Notes: generated by a model from the letters alone, not told the origin. Shown: positions 1 to 5,279, counted from the first letter of the stretch. The stretch: DNA of 5,791 nt from Spirochaetaceae bacterium (GCA_003566875.1 PXBQ01000095.1:1-5791); one strand, 5' to 3'. A program made the numbers and translations.

Positions 1-401
1 CCGAGCAGGGAGTCGTGCTCCTGCATCACGCGCTCGTCGCGTACCCCGAGTGGGAGTACTGGAGCACCGTGACAGGGCTACCGAAGCGGAAGATCGAGTG
101 GGAGCACGATCAGGACATTCCAATTCACGTCGCCGACTCGAACCACGTCGTGACCGCCGGAGTATCGGACTGGACTATCCGCGACGAGACGTACCTCACC
201 GACGAGCCCGACGAGAACAGCCACGTCGTGTTGTTCACCGACCATCCACGCAGCACGCGCGCGATCGCGTGGACGCGCAAACTCGGCGCGGCGCGCGTCT
301 TCTGCTATCAGTCCGGGCACGACGATCAAGCGTGGTCTGACACGCGCTTCCAGCGGGTGCTCACGAACGGGATCGAGTGGACCGCCAAAGCGTGCACGTA
401 G
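1..401 (+). CDS. ThuA-like domain protein (5' partial, C-terminal part)
   Basis: The frame is open from the window edge (first full codon at position 3) to a TAG at 399-401, giving about 132 residues. The true start lies outside the window; the GTG at 15 is internal to the conserved domain. The fragment begins in a strand resembling the ThuA core (GVVLLHHALVAYPEWEYW). It continues with the family's H-x-V-T-x-G-V-x-D-W-x-I-x-D-E-x-Y pattern, then an A-W-T-R-x-x-G-A-A-R-V-F-C-Y block, then S-G-H-D-D-Q-A-W and a final GIEW. ThuA-like proteins have a class I glutamine-amidotransferase-like fold, are usually 210-250 residues long, and are often found in sugar-catabolic loci; their biochemical role is poorly defined. 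About 90-110 N-terminal residues are therefore probably missing. The gene converges on vapC, with only 37 bases between the two stop codons. Assignment to the family is fairly firm; a specific role in trehalose use is not supported. Confidence 0.8.
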   Translation, partial: EQGVVLLHHALVAYPEWEYWSTVTGLPKRKIEWEHDQDIPIHVADSNHVVTAGVSDWTIRDETYLTDEPDENSHVVLFTDHPRSTRAIAWTRKLGAARVFCYQSGHDDQAWSDTRFQRVLTNGIEWTAKACT

Positions 402-438
402 ACGGCGTCGCGGCGAGCGTGAAGGAGCGGCCGGACGG

Positions 439-822
439 CTACTTTCGAACGATGCCGGTGATCACGTCAAAATGGGCGTCGTTTGAAACAAGAATCGATC
501 CGCTCTCGAGAGCGGCGGCGGCGATCCAGAGGTCATTCGTGGGTATCGGTGTGCCCGCCTTACGCAGAGCCCCGTAAACCTCGGCGTAGAAAATCGCGGT
601 CGACTCCCCAAGGGGATGGACGCGGACACGTGGATTCGACAGGAAGCGCACAAGCACATCGATATTTTCGCTCTCCCGATTTCCGGCGCGGAACCCGGCG
701 CGGAGCTCGGCAAGAGTCGGCGTCGGGAGCAACACCTCGTCTGCGTACGCAATGATCTCGGCGGTCGCTGCATCACCGCGCATGAGCGCGGAGTATGCAT
801 TGGTGTCGAGCATGACTCTCAC
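439..822 (-). CDS. vapC: PIN-domain toxin RNase, VapC family
   Basis: This encodes a 127-residue protein with the single-domain PIN fold of VapC toxins, which are Mg-dependent endoribonucleases that typically cut tRNA or rRNA when freed from their antitoxin. All four acidic metal-binding positions are visible: Asp6 (MLDTN), Glu39 (LAELRAG), Asp97 (NDLWIAAAA) and Asp115 (SNDAHF). The length is normal for the family, and nothing suggests inactivation. The start is uncertain: GTG at 822 gives the N-terminus MRVMLDTN, while ATG at 813 would give MLDTN and has a GAGAG four bases upstream. I prefer GTG because VapC proteins usually carry a few residues before the LDTN strand. The gene follows vapB after 12 bases in the same operon, so it is probably translated from the shared message and repressed by the VapBC complex. 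The RNA target cannot be predicted from the sequence. Confidence 0.9.
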   Translation of the reverse strand: MRVMLDTNAYSALMRGDAATAEIIAYADEVLLPTPTLAELRAGFRAGNRESENIDVLVRFLSNPRVRVHPLGESTAIFYAEVYGALRKAGTPIPTNDLWIAAAALESGSILVSNDAHFDVITGIVRK

Positions 823-834
823 TTGAGGCCGTCG

Positions 835-1092
835 CTAATCACGCCAAAGCTCGCGATCGATTTCCGAGAAGCCCCGAACCGCTTCGTTAAACTCAGCCGC
901 CTCCGCCTCGGACCAGAGTCCGGAGAATCCATCAAGGTCATCGTACCTGCGCCTTTTGTCATCGCCTCCGAGTAATGCGTCTTTGAGAGTCTCCACAACG
1001 AGACGGTTCACGCTGACCCCTCGCCTCCGGCTCTCCTTCTTGAGCTCCTGGTTGAGCCTCTCATCGACACTCCTGATCGTGAACGTCGCCAT
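835..1092 (-). CDS. vapB: Ribbon-helix-helix antitoxin, VapB-like
   Basis: This encodes an 85-residue antitoxin upstream of the PIN toxin. Residues 1-42 (MATFTIRSVDERLNQELKKE through RRRGVSVNRLVVETLKDALLG) look like a CopG/Arc-type ribbon-helix-helix: a short beta strand, helix, turn and second helix that dimerise and bind operator DNA. Residues 50-85 are acidic, with the pattern DLDGFSGLWSEAEAAEF and a final IDRELW. This resembles the toxin-wrapping tail of many VapB proteins that pair with PIN toxins. The frame is open upstream to a possible start at 1143, but ATG at 1092 is preferred: a strong GGGAGG lies seven bases ahead of it, and translation from 1143 would run through the promoter. 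Expected role: neutralise VapC and autorepress the operon. Family assignment is firm; naming it VapB rather than another RHH antitoxin follows from its partner. Confidence 0.87.
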   Translation of the reverse strand: MATFTIRSVDERLNQELKKESRRRGVSVNRLVVETLKDALLGGDDKRRRYDDLDGFSGLWSEAEAAEFNEAVRGFSEIDRELWRD

Positions 1093-1099
1093 CGTTGGG

Positions 1100-1105
1100 C
1101 CTCCC
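1100..1105 (-). promoter_or_regulatory. Ribosome binding site of vapB
   Basis: GGGAGG on the minus strand lies seven bases before the ATG at 1092. It decides the start of the antitoxin in favour of 1092 over the upstream in-frame start at 1143. Confidence 0.75.
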
Positions 1106-1109
1106 GGAT

Positions 1110-1140
1110 ATATGCTACCACATATTGATGTCATAATCAA
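1110..1140. promoter_or_regulatory. Tandem inverted repeats, candidate VapB operator
   Basis: Two adjacent perfect inverted repeats have the same geometry: ATATG-6-CATAT at 1110-1125 and TTGAT-6-ATCAA at 1125-1140. Each has 5-base arms and a 6-base spacer, and they share base 1125. Together they cover the whole vapBC promoter, from the -10 to the -35 box. Ribbon-helix-helix antitoxins commonly bind tandem palindromes over their own promoter, so these are the natural candidates for autorepression. The arms are short and AT-rich, so chance occurrence is not excluded. Confidence 0.5.
1112..1140 (-). promoter_or_regulatory. vapBC promoter, sigma70-like
   Basis: On the minus strand, a -35 box TTGATT (1140-1135) and a -10 box TAGCAT (1117-1112) are separated by exactly 17 bases. 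Each box matches the consensus at four of six positions. The stretch is clearly more AT-rich than the flanking coding DNA. Transcription would be expected to start near 1105, right at the ribosome binding site, giving a leader of about 13 bases. Confidence 0.55.
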
Positions 1141-1170
1141 CAAAGTTTTGATAGCAAAATGAGTTATCGC

Positions 1171-2331
1171 TCACCGTTTGTCGGCGTCCGACGACGCGCG
1201 GAACGGGCCTGCGATCGGGAGGGAGAACGAGAACATCGAGCCGCGCGGGGTCTTATTCTCGACCCAGATCCGGCCAAGATGACCGACGACGATTCGCCGC
1301 GCGATCGAGAGACCGAGGCCGGTGCTCTTCTCGCCGTCCGGGGCGCTCACGGTTTTTGTCCCGAACGGCTCAAAAATCCGGTTGATTTCAGCGGGCGGAA
1401 TTCCGGGGCCGTGATCCGCGACCGAGACGGTGATATGCCCATCGGTGGAAAAGACGGTGACCACAACGTCGGAGCCGGAGTCGGTGAACTTCACCGCGTT
1501 CGAGATAAGGTTGTTCAACACCTGCATGATCTTCGTGCGGTCGAGCAGAACATCCGGCAGCGCCTCGTACTTGTTCACGACGATCCGGACGTCGCGCGAC
1601 GACGCGACCGCCTGATTCATCCCGACGCTCTCGTGAATCAGTGCGTCAACGTCGGTTTCGGCGATGCTCAGATCGAGTCGACCCGCTTCGATCCGCGCGA
1701 TATCGAGGAGCTCGTCGAGCAAAGTAAGAGTGAACGAACTCGACGACTGGATCATCGAGACAAACTCGCGGTTTTCGGAGGAGAGCGAACCGTCGTCGGA
1801 GTCGAGCACAAACTTGCAGAGATGCAAGATCGAACCGACCGGGTTCCGCAGGTCGTGCGCGGCCATGCCGAGGAAGTGATTCTTCACCTCGTTCAGCTTC
1901 GCGAGTTCGGCTTTGCTTTTCTGTAACTCGCGGTTCGTGGTCGAGAGTGTAGTGTTCAACTCGACAAAACTCCGGCGCAGATTCTCGGTCTCGTTCACGT
2001 CGATGTCGCCGATCACGACAATGCTCTCGCCAATCGGCGCAAACCGGAAATAGAAACTCTGTGGGAGCCCGGAGCGGGTCGTAACGTTCAGGAGGTGGCG
2101 CGTATCGGGCTCCATGATCACGCGTTCGAGCTCGAACCGCGCACCGAACTGCAAAACCAGATCGCTGAAGTGAATCGGATGATCGGGTATCGCGAGCAAC
2201 TCGTGCACGTACGCGTTACACTCGCCTACGGTGCCGTCACGGTCCATGATCAATACGAGAATCGGTGCTTGCTCGGTGCAGTACCGCGCGAGAATGCTTG
2301 TGACTGTTGGGTTCGAGAGCCCGATCGCCAT
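1171..2331 (-). CDS. Soluble PAS-type sensor histidine kinase
   Basis: This encodes a 386-residue histidine kinase with no membrane segment, so it should act in the cytoplasm. Residues about 18-115 look like a PAS-type sensory domain (ILVLIMDRDGTVGECNAY). Residues about 117-150 form a probable coiled-coil linker (ELNTTLSTTNRELQKSKAEL). The HisKA dimerisation domain follows, with phospho-acceptor His159 in MAAHDLRNP. The ATP-binding domain has an N box (VLNNLISNAVKFT, Asn278), G1 (DHGPGIP, 306-312), F box (IFEPF, 319-323), G2 (TGLGLSIARRIV, from 337) and a G3-like GSMFSFSLP near 364-372. All catalytic boxes are intact, and the protein ends without a receiver domain. The start is the ATG at 2331, overlapping the TAA of the cobalamin-protein gene by one base; the open frame further upstream is the antisense-phase shadow of that gene. 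The pairing suggests that the cobalamin protein feeds a signal into this kinase. No response regulator is adjacent in the window. Confidence 0.93.
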   Translation of the reverse strand: MAIGLSNPTVTSILARYCTEQAPILVLIMDRDGTVGECNAYVHELLAIPDHPIHFSDLVLQFGARFELERVIMEPDTRHLLNVTTRSGLPQSFYFRFAPIGESIVVIGDIDVNETENLRRSFVELNTTLSTTNRELQKSKAELAKLNEVKNHFLGMAAHDLRNPVGSILHLCKFVLDSDDGSLSSENREFVSMIQSSSSFTLTLLDELLDIARIEAGRLDLSIAETDVDALIHESVGMNQAVASSRDVRIVVNKYEALPDVLLDRTKIMQVLNNLISNAVKFTDSGSDVVVTVFSTDGHITVSVADHGPGIPPAEINRIFEPFGTKTVSAPDGEKSTGLGLSIARRIVVGHLGRIWVENKTPRGSMFSFSLPIAGPFRASSDADKR

Positions 2332-2333
2332 TA
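2329..2333 (-). promoter_or_regulatory. TAATG stop/start overlap between sensor and kinase genes
   Basis: The stop codon TAA (2333-2331) of the cobalamin protein shares its last base with the start codon ATG (2331-2329) of the kinase. This arrangement usually means translational coupling and a fixed ratio of the two products, which fits proteins that work as a complex. Confidence 0.85.
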
Positions 2334-2969
2334 ACAGCCGGTCCGAATGAAGCGCTCGAGACGCTCGAGCGTCTCCAGGTGTTCGACGCGCGGGTAACCG
2401 CCGATCGTTTCGGGTTCGATCCACGTGAACGCTTGACCGCCGACGAGGATCGGCAGCTCTTCGTCGAACGAGCGCACCTCGTCGATAATCTCGATCAGCG
2501 ACGGGAGGTTGCTCGAGATGCTGAGCGAGAGCGCGAGTACGTCGGGTCGACGCTCGATGATGACTCGGACCAAGTCCGGCGTCGGCGTGTTCGCGCCAAG
2601 AAAGTAGCCGTTCCAGCCGTTGAGCTCGAAGATATCGGCTACCATCTTCGCGCCGATCTGGTGGTACTCGTTCGAGACGGCCGCGACGATCGCGCTGCGG
2701 CCGATATGCTCGGCCGAAAAGATCTTCGGATACGCCAACGTCATGAGACTCTCGGTAATCGCGGTCGCCAAGTGTTCGGTCGCGACCGAGATCTTGTTTC
2801 TTTCCCAAAGGTCGCCGACCTCATACATCGAGCGCTGGAACAACTCGACGTAAACGGCGTGAATCGCGATGTCCTGCTCGAGAAGCGCTTGAACGATGCG
2901 GTGGCACGCAAACCGATCGCCGACGAGGAGCGCGTCGAAGTACTCACGATAAACGGGTTCGTTGATCAT
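2331..2969 (-). CDS. Stand-alone CarH-like cobalamin-binding sensor protein
   Basis: This encodes a 212-residue soluble protein made of a helical cap (about 5-90) and a B12-binding Rossmann domain (about 92-212). The cap contains W55-x9-E65-H66 (LWERNKISVATEH), the Wx9EH motif of CarH/LitR light sensors, where the Trp contacts the adenosyl group and the His is the ligand after photolysis. The Rossmann part has E101-x-H103-x2-G106 (EYHQIG), then exactly 41 residues to S148-L-S150, then 26 to G177-G178. This matches the published CarH-type pattern E/D-x-H-x2-G-x41-S-x-(V/T/L)-x24-27-GG, except that the residue after S-x is Ser. His103 is the expected lower ligand of cobalt. The MerR DNA-binding domain of CarH is absent. 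A GTG at 2993 would add eight residues, but ATG at 2969 is preferred because GGAG lies just before it and the longer form would span the promoter. The protein is translationally coupled to the kinase. Inference: an adenosylcobalamin-dependent light or cofactor sensor that controls the kinase. A corrinoid carrier for a methyltransferase is less likely. Confidence 0.9.
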   Translation of the reverse strand: MINEPVYREYFDALLVGDRFACHRIVQALLEQDIAIHAVYVELFQRSMYEVGDLWERNKISVATEHLATAITESLMTLAYPKIFSAEHIGRSAIVAAVSNEYHQIGAKMVADIFELNGWNGYFLGANTPTPDLVRVIIERRPDVLALSLSISSNLPSLIEIIDEVRSFDEELPILVGGQAFTWIEPETIGGYPRVEHLETLERLERFIRTGC

Positions 2970-2978
2970 TTTCTCCAA

Positions 2979-3007
2979 AACATATCCGCGCACCGGGCCG
3001 CTGTCAA
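2979..3007 (-). promoter_or_regulatory. Promoter of the cobalamin-sensor/kinase operon
   Basis: On the minus strand, a perfect consensus -35 box TTGACA (3007-3002) is followed after 17 bases by TATGTT (2984-2979), which matches the -10 consensus at four of six positions. The expected transcription start is near 2972, only about three bases before the ATG at 2969. The message may therefore be nearly leaderless, with the GGAG at 2976-2973 lying outside or at the very edge of the transcript. The position also argues against the alternative GTG start at 2993. Confidence 0.6.
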
Positions 3008-3008
3008 G

Positions 3009-3034
3009 GAGGACTGCTTCTCCTCGACGGGAGA
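3009..3034. repeat. Overlapping short inverted repeats upstream of the -35 box
   Basis: GAGGA-7-TCCTC (3009-3025) and TCTCC-6-GGAGA (3019-3034) are two perfect 5-base inverted repeats that overlap each other. They begin two bases upstream of the TTGACA box of the sensor operon, where an activator could bind. They lie outside any gene. Short arms make chance occurrence possible. Confidence 0.3.
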
Positions 3035-3045
3035 CGGCCCTGACG

Positions 3046-3081
3046 AAAAAAACGGCGCCGAAATAGGTCTCCCGGCGCCGT
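3046..3081 (-). terminator. Intrinsic terminator of the solute-binding protein gene
   Basis: Read on the minus strand, the perfect stem CGGCGCCG (3080-3073) pairs with CGGCGCCG (3060-3053) across a 12-base loop. The flanking A (3081) and T (3052) extend the stem by one pair. The second arm runs directly into seven T residues (3052-3046). The stem begins 24 bases after the stop codon of the solute-binding protein gene. This ends that transcript and separates it from the sensor/kinase operon. Confidence 0.93.
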
Positions 3082-3104
3082 GTTCAAAACGATACGAAGA
3101 GACG

Positions 3105-5024
3105 TCAGCCGTCAATCCAAACCTGCTCCCACCGGTTCTGCGCGGGCGAGCGGATTCGCCACGACGAGGGCGATACCTCCGGGAAGTTCCGGACGCGATT
3201 GTGAACGATACCATAACCGGGAGAGTTGCTCACGATCCCGATCGTCGGGAAGTACTCGACCGCGAGCTCGAGGATCTGATTCATCATCCGGTTGCGCGCG
3301 TTCGCGTCGGGTTCCTTGAGAATCGCGTCGTGCAGAAGCGCCGCCTCACGCACCGCAGCGGGTGGCTCGTCTGCCTCGACGCTTGCGTCAATTGGGTGCG
3401 TCACAAAACCGCCGCGCAAATAGTTCCACTGCGTCCACCGCGGCGCCCAGTCGAACGCGACCGGCAGATACATCCGTGGAGCGATGATCGCGTCGAATCC
3501 TCCGGTACCACCCCGAATACTCGCCTCGCTCTGGTTCTGTTGCCGGCGGACCGTGATGAAAGATCTCTCACCAAAGTTAATCTCGAGGCGAACACCGACT
3601 TCTCTCCAATGCGACTGGACGATCTCGAGAACGTCTACCAAAACCGGCGCGTGAACATCGATTCGTACGATAACTCTACTACCGTCCGGCATGAGCCGGT
3701 ATCCGGCTGAGTCACGCCCAGTCAACCCGACCTTGTCGAAATACTCGTTCGCCAACGCGACGTCGTACTCAATGTGTTCGTGCGCCAGTCGTTCGCTGTG
3801 GAACGGAGTCTCGGCCTGCGGTGCAGCACCCCAAGGAACGACCGCTCCGGCGAACAAGAGGTCACCGATCTCTTCACGGTCGATCGCGTGTGACAGCCCC
3901 GCACGGAAGTCGCGGTTGCGGAATAACTCGCCCATCTCGTTGTGCGTTTGGTTCAGATAAATGACGGCTTCGTTCGGTGACGCGGGAAGCTCTTCGAAGA
4001 GCCGGAAATCACCCGCAGCCTCACCGGACGCAAGGACCGGCCGGTTCTCGACGGTGTTCGCGTGCCGCGCCATGATGTCGATATCACCGGCCAGCGTCCG
4101 CAGGACCAGGACGTCGCGGTTTTCCAGGATGTCGTAAACCCACTCGTCGATGTACGGGAGCTGCCGTCCGTCGGGGTCAACTTTCCAGTAGTACGGATTG
4201 CGGCGGAACGTGAGCCGCGTGTGCTCGCCTGTGTACGGGACGGTTATCTGCCACGCGCGAAGGACAGGCCGGTCAGGATTCGACCAGTATCCGGCCATGA
4301 TGTCGAAGTAGTCCATCCACTCGGCGTAGCCTTCCTGATCGGCTACGGCGGCGGCGTCCGGGTTGAAATCCGCGTGAAACTGCGAGAGGTAGTGCTTCGG
4401 CGCCGCGAAATCTATGTTGCTCGCGGCAAACTCGAGGAACATACCCTGAGGAATCGCAAACCGGAATCGAAACGTGTAATCGTCGATGATCGTGAGTTCG
4501 GCGGGTTCGCCATCGGCGGTGATGATGTCCGAAGGCACCGGAGACAGATCTTCATTCAACGCGATGTCGTTGAACCAAAACTCGACGTCGGCGGTGGTAA
4601 ACGGGACTCCGTCGGACCACCGCATACCGCGGCGCAGATGGAACGTATACGTCGTCCCGTCCGTGCTCGCCTCGACGCGCTCGGCGTAGTTCGGGATGAC
4701 TTCGCTCCAGCCGGGGTTCCACTTGACCATTCCCTCGTATCCGACAGTCCGCTCGAGCCACGCGCCGTCCGCCGCGCCGACCAAGGCGCTCTGCATCCGG
4801 CCACCGTACCGTCCGGCTTCATGAAGCGGTTGTACGACCAACGGATTCTCCGGAAGGCGTTCTGCCAACGGAGGAAGCTCTCCCCGCGCGACCATCGCCG
4901 CGAGCTGCGGCGCCTCCAATCCGGGTTCCGCCACAGCAGCAGGCGTCGGGGCTTCTTTGGCTCCTCCGGCGAAAGCGAGCACCGGAATCAACGCGATTCC
5001 GATCAGACACAGTAACTTCTTCAT
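3105..5024 (-). CDS. Family 5 extracellular solute-binding protein (ABC importer)
   Basis: This encodes a 639-residue secreted binding protein of the Opp/Dpp (SBP_bac_5) type, the component that delivers substrate to an ABC permease. The signal peptide is MKKLLCLIGIALIPVLAFA followed by GGAKEA. There is no Cys at the cleavage site, so it is not a classical lipoprotein. The mature protein carries the family signature YTFHLRRGMRWSDGVPFTTADVEFWFND (126-153), a second-lobe block F-R-N-R-D-F-R-A-G-L-S-H-A-I-D-R-E-E-I (368-386), and a closing PTIGIVSNSPGYGIVHN (593-609). At this length it resembles the large family 5 proteins that bind oligosaccharides in Thermotoga and related bacteria, as well as peptide binders. 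The divergent glycoside hydrolase favours a sugar ligand, but that is inference. The start at 5024 follows AGGAGG by four bases and begins the signal peptide; an in-frame upstream start at 5057 would hide it. No permease or ATPase gene is adjacent, and a terminator follows, so the gene appears monocistronic. Confidence 0.93.
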   Translation of the reverse strand: MKKLLCLIGIALIPVLAFAGGAKEAPTPAAVAEPGLEAPQLAAMVARGELPPLAERLPENPLVVQPLHEAGRYGGRMQSALVGAADGAWLERTVGYEGMVKWNPGWSEVIPNYAERVEASTDGTTYTFHLRRGMRWSDGVPFTTADVEFWFNDIALNEDLSPVPSDIITADGEPAELTIIDDYTFRFRFAIPQGMFLEFAASNIDFAAPKHYLSQFHADFNPDAAAVADQEGYAEWMDYFDIMAGYWSNPDRPVLRAWQITVPYTGEHTRLTFRRNPYYWKVDPDGRQLPYIDEWVYDILENRDVLVLRTLAGDIDIMARHANTVENRPVLASGEAAGDFRLFEELPASPNEAVIYLNQTHNEMGELFRNRDFRAGLSHAIDREEIGDLLFAGAVVPWGAAPQAETPFHSERLAHEHIEYDVALANEYFDKVGLTGRDSAGYRLMPDGSRVIVRIDVHAPVLVDVLEIVQSHWREVGVRLEINFGERSFITVRRQQNQSEASIRGGTGGFDAIIAPRMYLPVAFDWAPRWTQWNYLRGGFVTHPIDASVEADEPPAAVREAALLHDAILKEPDANARNRMMNQILELAVEYFPTIGIVSNSPGYGIVHNRVRNFPEVSPSSWRIRSPAQNRWEQVWIDG

Positions 5025-5028
5025 ACGA

Positions 5029-5034
5029 CCTCCT
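5029..5034 (-). promoter_or_regulatory. Ribosome binding site of the solute-binding protein gene
   Basis: AGGAGG on the minus strand lies four bases ahead of the ATG at 5024. It supports this start over the in-frame upstream start at 5057, which would place non-hydrophobic residues before the signal peptide. Confidence 0.8.
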
Positions 5035-5095
5035 CTGCCCGTCGCCGCGCGGGACATCGAAAAACGGCCGGCGCGTATGCGACGGAAAGCATATC

Positions 5096-5124
5096 ATTAT
5101 ACCACATGGCGCGTACCGGGGCAA
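5096..5124 (-). promoter_or_regulatory. Promoter of the solute-binding protein gene
   Basis: On the minus strand, a perfect TATAAT (5101-5096) is preceded after 17 bases by TTGCCC (5124-5119), which matches the -35 consensus at four of six positions. The start of transcription would be near 5089, giving a leader of about 65 bases. Just downstream of the -10 box, an imperfect inverted repeat, ATATGC-8-GCATAC on the minus strand (5093-5074), covers the likely start point and could be an operator. Confidence 0.65.
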
Positions 5125-5240
5125 AACCCAGGCTTGTGTTCGACGAGTTTCGTTCGATGCGCGGTCCACGACCGGCGGCGGGTATGTCGGCCGTTGATGC
5201 TCTGCTCGGCGACCGGCTGGCCTCCCGATGGCTTTCGGTG

Positions 5241-5246
5241 TATGAT
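5241..5246 (+). promoter_or_regulatory. Possible -10 box for the glycoside hydrolase gene
   Basis: TATGAT matches the -10 consensus at five of six positions and lies 33 bases upstream of the ATG at 5280. The hexamer 17 bases upstream (TGGCCT, 5218-5223) is a poor -35 box, so this promoter would probably need an activator or may not be the real one. The rest of the 255-base divergent intergenic region shows no other clear plus-strand promoter. Confidence 0.3.
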
Positions 5247-5279
5247 CCGTTGGACATCACAATCACGGAGATAATTCAG

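Noticed and set aside
402..438. Possible shared terminator between the converging ThuA-like and vapC genes.
   Set aside because: The 37 bases are GC-rich, but I could find no convincing stem followed by a T tract on either strand.
1159..1926. A 255-codon open frame on the plus strand, opposite the kinase gene.
   Set aside because: It lies antisense to intact kinase motifs and shows the charged, Arg-rich composition of a shadow frame.
2332..2808. Extension of the kinase frame upstream to 2808, giving 545 residues.
   Set aside because: The extra 159 residues overlap the cobalamin-protein gene in another frame and are Arg-rich with no domain. The ATG at 2331 in the TAATG overlap is the natural start.
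2307..3710. A 467-codon open frame on the plus strand, antisense to the sensor and binding-protein genes.
   Set aside because: It runs opposite to two genes with clear domain signatures, crosses the intergenic terminator and promoter, and has Arg/Asp/Glu-rich content with no recognisable domain. It is a by-product of GC-rich codon usage.
4062..5015. A 317-codon open frame on the plus strand, opposite the binding-protein gene.
   Set aside because: It is antisense to a well-supported gene, and its translation is rich in Arg, Val and Asp without a domain.
5238..5263. An imperfect hairpin (GTG-ATG-TCC against GGA-CAT-CAC with two bulges) near the hydrolase -10 box.
   Set aside because: It only pairs with single-base bulges in each triplet and a three-base loop, so it is too weak to call as an operator or RNA element.
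5106..5279. A 58-codon in-frame extension of the glycoside hydrolase back to ATG at 5106.
   Set aside because: The added residues do not resemble the family, and ATG at 5280 with GGAG upstream begins at the usual N-terminal NLDRNWEFR strand. The extension would also cover the region expected to hold the promoter. It is not fully excluded.
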